64,000 bases of DNA from assembly GCA_039707655.1 (NCBI GenBank), contig CM077674.1:240609904-240673903 (forward strand), written 5' to 3'. The position numbers and the translations under genes are program-made. Shown piece by piece: positions 57,195 to 64,000 of the stretch; position 1 is the first letter of the stretch, and the number at the start of each line of letters is the position of its first letter. The notes below the pieces were generated by a model. That model did no database searches. It had not been told where the DNA came from and worked only from the letters and a program-made list of their open reading frames with translations. The stretch is from Elymus sibiricus. Taxonomy: Eukaryota; Streptophyta; Magnoliopsida; Poales; Poaceae.

Positions 57195-57950
57195 GGTCGC
57201 AATAGCAACGAGATGAAATAGATATCCATGTTTGCACAGAGGTAAAAAGGAAACAATTACTGGCCAATAATGGAGGAGGACACGTACAGCCACAAAAAGA
57301 AGCATCTACCTTATCTTAATGGGAAACAAAGCAGCACAATAGCATTTCTAAAATAGTGACATTGATCTATATTAACACAGACATTATCTTAAATGTAACA
57401 TTCGTTAAACATGTAATTTACTTTTAACAGTGTCATTTCTTCAATTTTCCAGTGGCATTATTAGATTAACAGCAGCTAAACAGTTGTATGGGACAGAGGA
57501 CACACCAGCACCATGTGGCTCCCACGCATAAAGGCGTGCGTGATGCAGAGTCTGTTGCAACAAAGAACCAAGCAGCATATCTGTGTTGGTCCCATTTTTT
57601 CTGTTTCCACCTTGTACTATGTGAGGGCAATAAATATAGTACTGCACAAACTCTACTGCCTTGTACCCCACCCCCCAGTTTCTTTCCTTTTTCAATGAAG
57701 AGATTAGTTCCTTACAAATGTGTGTACTACGTTTACCCTTTTTTTTGCCCTTTTCAACCAACTGAGCGGTTGGATAGCCAGTCTGTACTAATTTCTCCTC
57801 CTTCCTTTCCTCTTTGAACCACGTCCTAGATTCATGTTATACAACTTTTCCACCCTTCTTTCCCATTTGAACCAAGACCTAGATTCAACTACAGAAGCGA
57901 AAAAGATCCACATGCAGCTAGAGTAATGCCGGTTTCAAAGTAAGTTATAC

Positions 57951-58300
57951 CTTAGGGTCGTCGGGATGTGGCTAGGTGGGCCGCGGGAGGCCAGATCTGC
58001 GCACACTATGTCCGGCTGCGAGAAAGAAGGGGTCAGAGCCCCTCTCGCACCGGCGTTGGGTGAAAGAGAACAGCGCTGTCGGCAGTGGATTCCCTTCCTC
58101 GACGATGACGGCAGCGTCAACGCTGCACCTCCTACACTTCCATGGCAGACGGGATCCGGATGGGTGTTTGACCAAGCGATGAGGGAAGAGAGAGAGAGAG
58201 GCCAATGCAGCCTTGTTTAGATCTAGAGAGGGTGGGATAGTGTGAAGAGAGCAAACCCTAACAGACAAGGGCTGAGGTTCCAGCGTGTATATATATAGTG
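57951..58300 (-). promoter_or_regulatory. Promoter-plus-leader module, copy 1
   Basis: On the minus strand a TATA box CTATATATATAC (58287-58300) is followed by about 310 bp ending in CGACCCTAAG|GTATAACTTAC (57951|57950), a good splice-donor context. Blocks GGTGCAGCGTTGACGCTG, ACCCAACGCCGG and CACCTAGCCACATC recur in copy 2. No ATG-initiated ORF crosses the donor convincingly. It could be the first exon of a non-coding or decayed gene. Confidence 0.5.
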
Positions 58301-58349
58301 GAGAGAGTGTGAAGAGAGCAAACGCATGCAAACAAGCACTAAGGCTCCC

Positions 58350-58600
58350 TCTGTTTCTTTTTAGTCTGCATATAACGCTTGTCTGAAGTCAAAGTATCCC
58401 TCTTTTGACCAAACTAATACTGTAGAAAATAGTACTAGCAACATTTACAGTGCCAAATGAATATCTTTAGATTCATTATGGAATGTAGTTTCATATTATC
58501 TATATTTGTCATTGTACAAATTTTGCCAAAGTTTGTAAAGTTTGACTCGACACAATACTTACAAATGTGTATACGAAACAAAACTCTTTATTTAACGTAC
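58350..58600. mobile_element. Decayed Stowaway-like MITE
   Basis: CTCCCTCTGTTTCTTTTTAG at 58352 is a typical Stowaway (Mariner) terminus. It is followed by AAAGTCAAAGT-like text and AAAGTTTGACTCGACA. The opposite terminus is not preserved. Confidence 0.5.
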
Positions 58601-59148
58601 TAGTCAAGAAAACTATGATCAATGAACCGTCTGTTGGAAATATCAAACACCATCCACGCATCCTGGTCGCACTTTCTATCGTTCATGTGTGGTACACGAC
58701 CGCTCCGTTAAGTGAACAACCACACACGGGTTGTGTTGCGGGGGTCTTCGCGCAAGGTGCAGCAATGATTACATCTCATATGTTCGGTTTGCACTCTCAA
58801 AGTAATTATGGGCTCTTCTATTCGACCGTCTCCAACACAACGAAGGTGCACTAATGAATGATATCGGTGTCTTCATGGCTATGAAGCAAAGAGCACTGAT
58901 GGACGATGGCTCTGTCTTCCTTCAACATCCAGCAGCTTCCCCAGCCGATGCAACCATGAGAGTCAACCATGAGCATCGATAGGTCATCGTGGTGATGCAC
59001 CATCGATTTGGCATCAAGTTTGGGTGAGGCACCACTGAAGTACGATAAATCCTCAGTGTGGTATGTTTGTTCTTGGTAAACATGCTCGAGAAAGGTAGAA
59101 CCACGTGGCAGAGGACAATGAGTCGGAGCAACACAAGCCATCCAGTTT

Positions 59149-59207
59149 TGTGCAGTTCCACTAAAATTGAGGAAGACGTGCCCAGGTATGGATATATGCA
59201 TCCCTGT
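59149..59207 (-). repeat. FSGTAQ module downstream of leader copy 2
   Basis: On the minus strand an acceptor-like TATTTTTGCAG precedes 59207, then ACAGGGATGCATATATCC and the conserved core (59167-59149). The interval from the leader donor at 59806 is 598 nt, compatible with an intron. Further minus-strand reading is open to about 58850 without a recognisable domain. Two CAGTG..ATTAGATT..CAGCAG boxes lie nearby (59400-59505), repeated at 57450. Confidence 0.5.
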
Positions 59208-59805
59208 CTGCAAAAATATATAAAAGGGATATGTAAGTAGTATTGTTGCTTTGTTTTGGCAGTGGTACAAGATTAACATCGGCATCTCATATTTTTCCAA
59301 TAAAAATTAATGAAATGCACACCAACAAATAGAAGCATCATGGAGTAGTAAAGCAGGACAGAACCATTTATTAAAACGGTGTCATTGCCTCAATTTATCG
59401 ATGTCACTAGATTGACAGCAGTAGTATTACTTAAAAGGTGGTGCATCACTTCAACATGGGCATTGCTTCATTTTACCAGTGATATTAGATTAGCAGCAGC
59501 AATAGGGGCATATGGACAGCGTGCGCACAACCAAGGTCTAGCATTTTCGAGGCAAAAAATTAGGTTATGCTGGACCAGCCGACGAAGCCTAGCTACTGTA
59601 GTTCTGGGGAGCTAGGTACCGGACATGGATCCTCTGACGTAGCTATCACAGCCTTACCCTGATTTTCGGTCGTTGACAGGTGGGACCCACGCTTGGTGAG
59701 GCCCACAGGTCAATGACACAATGATAGGAGAACCCATGTCAGGGGATCCTTGTCCGCTAGGTACCTGGACCAGTAGAACAAAGTCGGTTCCAAAAGAAGC
59801 TATAC

Positions 59806-60137
59806 CTCAGGTCGGCGAGATGTGGCTAGGCGGGCGTAGGGATCTGCCCACAAGACGTCAGTGAGCAAGGGTGCAGAGGCCCTTCCGTGCCAGCGCTGGC
59901 TCGGAGAGGACGGTGTGCGTCGGCTTCCTCCCTCACCGACGGCAACCACATCAACGCTGCACCTCCTCCCTCGCGCAGCGGACGATATCCGGTCGGATCT
60001 TTGACCACCGGTGAGGAGAGAGATATTGTGGACACTGTCATCTTGTTTAGATTCGAAGAGGATGAGAGAGTGAGACGGGAGCAGCCCTATCAAGCAAGGA
60101 ATGCAAGTCCTTGAGCTCAAGCCTACATATATAATGG
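59806..60137 (-). promoter_or_regulatory. Promoter-plus-leader module, copy 2
   Basis: On the minus strand a TATA-like CCATTATATATG (60124-60137) is followed by a leader ending GACCTGAG|GTATAGC (59806|59805). It aligns with copy 1 over most of its length: GTCAAA, GGAGGTGCAGCGTTGA, GCCAGCG, and GCCTAGCCACATCTCG before the donor. Preservation of both the TATA and the donor in a diverged duplicate argues against chance. Confidence 0.5.
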
Positions 60138-61365
60138 AGTACAACAATCTCTCCATAGCAATGGTTTCAAACAGAATACGCGTGTCCGAGGAAAAAACAT
60201 GCGGAGATATAATTTTTAACGTAGCAGGAAAGAAAACTCTATCAATAACTCAAGCATTTACCCCGCAAAAAAAACTTGAGCATTTTCTTAACGTACCAGA
60301 AGAGAGAGGTGTGTACGCGTAATTGCAGATGCGTGCTCCACTGCCAGACAGATGGCACTGCAGGGTAAGGCTGATTTCGCAACACCAACACGCTGGCTCA
60401 GCTTATTAATTAAGTGTCCCATATGCTGCAGTGTGTATTGTCACTTCATTCTCAAGACTGATTGAATAGTTTTTTGTTACCTATGGGGAATAATGGATCA
60501 TGAATACTTATCTACTCCCTACGTACCGGTGTATTAGTCACATTACAAAAATCAAACAATCCCAAAACTCTTAGACGTGGGGCATGTATGCATTCAATGA
60601 CTTGAGACTACTTAGCTCAACATGCAGTGGTCAATTCTTTGCATGCAAAGGCATTAATTAGTGCTAATAAACATCAAGTTCTCTCGTTTTCCTCCACCTT
60701 GGCTGTGGTGCATAGTTGGCTATACTATACTCGAATCCTGTCCAACAACAAGAACCATTGGCCCAGGCTCCTGGCGGCAGGCGGTAATTAAGTACTCCCT
60801 GATTTCCTGTTTACGTATGAGTGGCAAAAGTACTCAATTAATAGGCTCATTTTCCTCAAATAATTGTGTTTACTCCACCAACGTACGAGTATTAATTGGG
60901 GCAATGCATGCACACACGCGTGAGCAACGAATGACCATAACTCACATGCATCGGTGAGTTTTCTCTAGATCATTGCATGCAATGTTTTAGCGAAGCTTTG
61001 AAATATAAACATGTGAATGGGAGGGACTACAACCCTCATCATGCATGCATGCAACATCACACGTATACTTCATATTTGAGTCATCCTTAAGATCTTTATC
61101 TTGTGCAATAATAACAAGATCCCTTCTGAAGATCACCAACTATTGCTACTATTAAACGATCTGCAGTAAAGCAAGCCACAACTCTCACTATCCCGCAGAA
61201 GACTAGGAATGTAGGCACACATATTATGGGCAGATTTCATATAAGCTTGATGGATTTCATACAAACCGGACAAAATAAATTACATTTTGAACACATTTTA
61301 ACTAAAATAGCTTAAACTATGTGTACTTCGGTCGCGCGAAACTCCACTCACATGACACGGATACA
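60138..61365. other. Intergenic stretch, no supported gene
   Basis: Short Stowaway-like ends (CTCCCTACGTACCGGTGTATTAGTC at about 60512; TACTCCCTGATTTCCTG at 60792) suggest eroded MITEs. Otherwise I see only AT-rich text with GCATGCATGCA runs. Confidence 0.4.
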
Positions 61366-61917
61366 CTAGTCCACGGCCGGCCACCCGCGGCTTGTCTTCC
61401 TCATGTCCGGCAGCGGACGTAATTCTGTGTGCCCCGAAGGCATATGCTCCAGTGCAAAGGACGGGTTCCTCCACGACCACTCATTGGAGTGGAACCTCCG
61501 GCTGAAGTGCTTCAGCCGGAGGTGAAGGGGCGCATCCGTTTGCATGAAGCCCAAACGGTCGCCGGCGACGGTCGTCGCAAGAGACGGATCAGGCAAGACA
61601 CCAGCCGTGTATGCCGGCGTCGCCTCGGCGGTGGCCTTCATGAAACCCAAGCGGAGGCGGCTTCCCGTGTTCTACTTATCCTCAATGTTAGCGGCGGACG
61701 CGCTGGCCACCGACTCGTCAGGCTCTTTCTCTGCCACAAGGGCGCGAATACGAGTGCGTTGACGGCAGATGACGCGCTCGAAGGCACGGGAGGCGCTGAT
61801 GGGGTGGTCGTAGGCACGGCCGGCGCTGTACGATGCGGAGTCATCGACGGCAGCGACGATGCCCGTGCCGCCATGCTCCCCACCATGCCGGTCTAAAGCA
61901 ACTCGCCACTCCTTCAC
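61366..61917 (-). pseudogene. Hypothetical reading frame with one in-frame stop
   Basis: The minus-strand ATG at 61917 (MKEWRVALDRHGGEHGG) gives 81 codons to a TAG at 61672. The same frame continues, without a shift, through GFMKATAEATPAY and LRLKHFSRRFHSNEWSWRNP to a stop at 61366. It is GC-rich and compositionally unlike its surroundings, with FERVICRQRTRIRALVAEKEP as a basic helix-like stretch. It is preserved enough to suggest a once-functional short protein (about 180 residues). I do not recognise the family; a transposon accessory gene or captured fragment is possible. Confidence 0.4.
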
Positions 61918-62144
61918 GAGCTAGCTTGGAGCAGTGAGTTGCTGAGAACCACGCACCGCCTTGGGGCGGCAACTTGCTTTGTTGGGCTAGGCGAGGGAGG
62001 TGGAGCAGCGATGTGTGGTCGGAGTAGGTTCCTCGGCTTCCACGCGGGTTTAATGGAGGCATTTGAATGCGGTGAGGAGGCATGTTCAGCCGGGCGGCGT
62101 TGGAGATGCCCTTATGTAGGGAGAAGCGGATTCAAGAAAGAGTG

Positions 62145-62345
62145 ATGATTGCTTCGGTCCATGTGATTTGACAGCTCATTGGTCATTATTACTGCGGCGG
62201 TACGACTGTGCTGAGTCTCGGTTATACTACTACTGCGCTCTAACTTCATGCATGATGCATGGACCTGGATGCTGGATGTCCCACGTTTTGGCGAAAGGAG
62301 GAAGAATGATTTTCAACGACCGAGAAGCTTTCATAGGTGTAGCAT
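62145..62345. repeat. Duplicate of the segment at about 63000-63475 (without MITE)
   Basis: Shared phrases are GTTGCTTCG-like starts, GCTCATT(G/A)GTCATTATTAC, GCTGAGTCTC, GGATGCTGGATGTCC and GCGAAAGGA(G)GAAGAATG, then AAGCTTTCA. The right copy is interrupted by the MITE at 63161-63409; this one is not. Confidence 0.7.
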
Positions 62346-62613
62346 TTTTGCACTATCACATACCTACGTAAGTCTTACGAAGGTTTACGTAATCCTTCTA
62401 ACTAACTAATCTTTGCCCCCCCTGATTTTCAGGGGGGTGGGCCTCTCACTCCCCGTACACCCAATAATAACCTCCCACGTGGGACAGCCCATTAGTTTAA
62501 GTACGTAGTATGATTTTTACATAGGTCTAGCATCTCTCATCAGTCATCACATATTGGCACCCGTAGGATCGGCGGGTTGGCCATTTTGCCGTCGATTGCA
62601 GTCGGTTTGCTCA

Positions 62614-62897
62614 GAGCATGGTTACTAGTATAGCCAGCTGCTGGCTATATGATGTGCCATGTCATCTATCACCAAGCTTATAGCCAGCAAGTATAATAGT
62701 TAGATGTAAATAGATACTACTTTATTGATACATGGCCCACCTCCCTCTCTCACAAAGTGCCTAGGAGCAAGTGCTATAGCCAGCTGTTAGTTTGTAGCCC
62801 ACTTCTCTTCTCTCTCCTCTTATCTCTCTGCCAACTAAGCAAAAATGTATTATTTAAAGTCTTACAGCCTACCTACGTCACCTTATTATACTCACTC
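62614..62897. mobile_element. Harbinger-like MITE, about 284 bp
   Basis: It starts GAGCATGGTTACTAGTATAGCC and ends GTCACCTTATTATACTCACTC. Internal TATAGCCAGC(A/T) motifs and CACAAAGTGCCTAGGAGCA are features of a common grass MITE. Flanks TCA and CCA differ by one base. The terminal repeats are imperfect. Confidence 0.65.
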
Positions 62898-63160
62898 CCA
62901 CATGTCAGTGATTGCCAAGAGGAAACGCGATGACCGATGGGGCAACCGCGACAGGCGTGCCGTCAGTGGGTTTCCTGCCTCCACGATTGAATTGATGGTT
63001 GCTTCGTCCGAGCAACTTACTGTGGGAAAGGTGGGGCTTTCTGATTTAACTGCTCATTAGTCATTATTACCGGCCGCAAAGACCGGGCTGAGTCTCCAAT
63101 GCGGTTGTGCACTCTATTTTGGTGGCACATGGAGCCAGATGCTGGATGTCCGACATCTCA

Positions 63161-63409
63161 GACTAATCACAATGGGGAGTAACAAAATGTTACTAGTCCA
63201 TGTTACTACCTCCATAGTGGGTCATGCAAAGCTTCATTTATGGTGGTTATAGACTAATATTGTATTGAGATGTGTGATGTTACTCATAGAGATAGTAACT
63301 AGCTATGTTACTCAATTCATCTCTCTCCTCTTTAAATCACTGCCACATAGGAAAAAAATTCTAGATATGTGTGATGTTACCACCTATGTTACTCCCACTG
63401 TGGGTAGTC
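63161..63409. mobile_element. MITE with 23-bp inverted ends, 249 bp
   Basis: GACTAATCACAATGGGGAGTAAC at the left matches the reverse complement of GTTACTCCCACTGTGGGTAGTC at the right. It is flanked by TCA (63158-63160 and 63410-63412), fitting the 3-bp TNA duplications of PIF/Harbinger elements. It has no coding capacity. Confidence 0.85.
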
Positions 63410-63619
63410 TCAGCGAAAGGAGGGAGAATGGATTTTGGCGGTTCTATCAAGCTTTCAGCATTTGTTTACATAATATATGTAGTACACATAGTTTTACAGT
63501 GAGATGAAATTGTACAATGCTATGAAGCTTTCAGATTTTGCTTCATGTGTAATTTCTGCTGGAAGGTTGTCTTGTTTAAAAAGGAAACTAACATCCATGC
63601 TAATGCATCTCAACGATTC

Positions 63620-64000
63620 GCAGATCAGAGACAATATTTACATCACAACTGAAGACAAAGTTGTGAGAAGGTGTACAACTGAAGAAAAAAATAAAAATTG
63701 GTCGATGTTGTCCGTAGGCATGCTTCCATTTCCCCAACTAACAAAACATGCTGGCAAAAAAAAGGGGCTGTCAAAACAATGGACCATCCGATCATTTTGT
63801 GCAGTTCCACTAAAATAGCGCTGAGCATCCCTGTTTGCACAAAGAGGTAGAAAGGAAACAATTACTGGCCAATAACAATTGATGACTCGTAAGCCCAAAA
63901 AAAGAAGCAATATTCTTATCATAATGGAAAGATAGCAGGATGGTGGCTTCTCTAAAACGGTGTGAGGACAAGATTGCAAAATGGAAAGAACACCGGCCGA
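63620..64000 (-). repeat. Right-hand copy of the FSGTAQ module
   Basis: The core at 63798-63816 is flanked by ATCCCTGTTTGCACAAAGAGG and GGAAACAATTACTGGCCAATAA, which recur near 57225-57270. Upstream text matches 54660-54780. The minus-strand reading YFSGTAQNDRMV resembles YFSGTAQIVRMV at 55690-55655, hinting at a shared coding ancestry. It continues off the window. Confidence 0.5.

Overview
This window looks like repeat-dense nuclear DNA of a grass, most likely Triticeae (wheat, barley, Aegilops or a close relative). The evidence is nested LTR retrotransposons whose LTRs start TGATACGTCTCC or TGAGGGAGTCC, a CACTA transposon end, a LINE with grass-type ORF1, and small grass MITEs. I found no complete ordinary cellular gene. 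The coding capacity is almost entirely transposon-derived, and most of it is broken. Family-level TE names are deliberately not assigned. Lineage names (Athila-like, Tat/Retand-like) rest on protein motifs and layout.

Layout. 1-2930: 5' end of a Tat/Retand-like Gypsy element (A, minus strand), inserted into the 5' LTR of B. 2931-9169: element B, an Athila-like non-autonomous element with a short gag and a long non-coding interior. B itself sits in C (9170-12129), a decayed Athila-like pol. 12130-30611: element D (minus strand, Tat/Retand-like), split by E. 15883-29451: element E, a full-length 13.6-kb Tat/Retand-like element with both LTRs, a GCCGG target duplication, gag-pol on plus, and a four-exon gene on the opposite strand. 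30612-33596: element F (plus strand LTR and gag), joined to D in inverted relative orientation. 33597-34529: an LTR-like stretch. 34530-47153: element G (Athila-like, plus), interrupted by H (36656-43158, minus, full length, CTCAT duplication). 47154-50266: a LINE (minus) cut within its endonuclease. From 50267: a CACTA end with subterminal repeat arrays and a captured gene-like fragment.

The right-hand 10 kb (about 54.2-64 kb) is of a different kind. It is a patchwork of degenerate repeated modules without long ORFs. One 19-bp core recurs at least seven times in one orientation, two TATA-plus-leader blocks with splice-donor-like ends are duplicated, and there is a hAT-like element and two MITEs. 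For the hAT-like element and one MITE, a neighbouring duplicate preserves the uninserted site.

How the parts relate: B and H (gag plus long conserved non-coding interior) presumably depend on proteins from Athila-like relatives such as those that once came from C or G. E carries most of the catalytic residues of a replication-competent element, but it has in-frame stops and one frame change, so this copy would need helpers. The best candidates for something under-described are the spliced antisense gene of E and D, the element-wide GGCAAG/GACAAG word bias of E, and the repeated leader and FSGTAQ modules at 55-64 kb.
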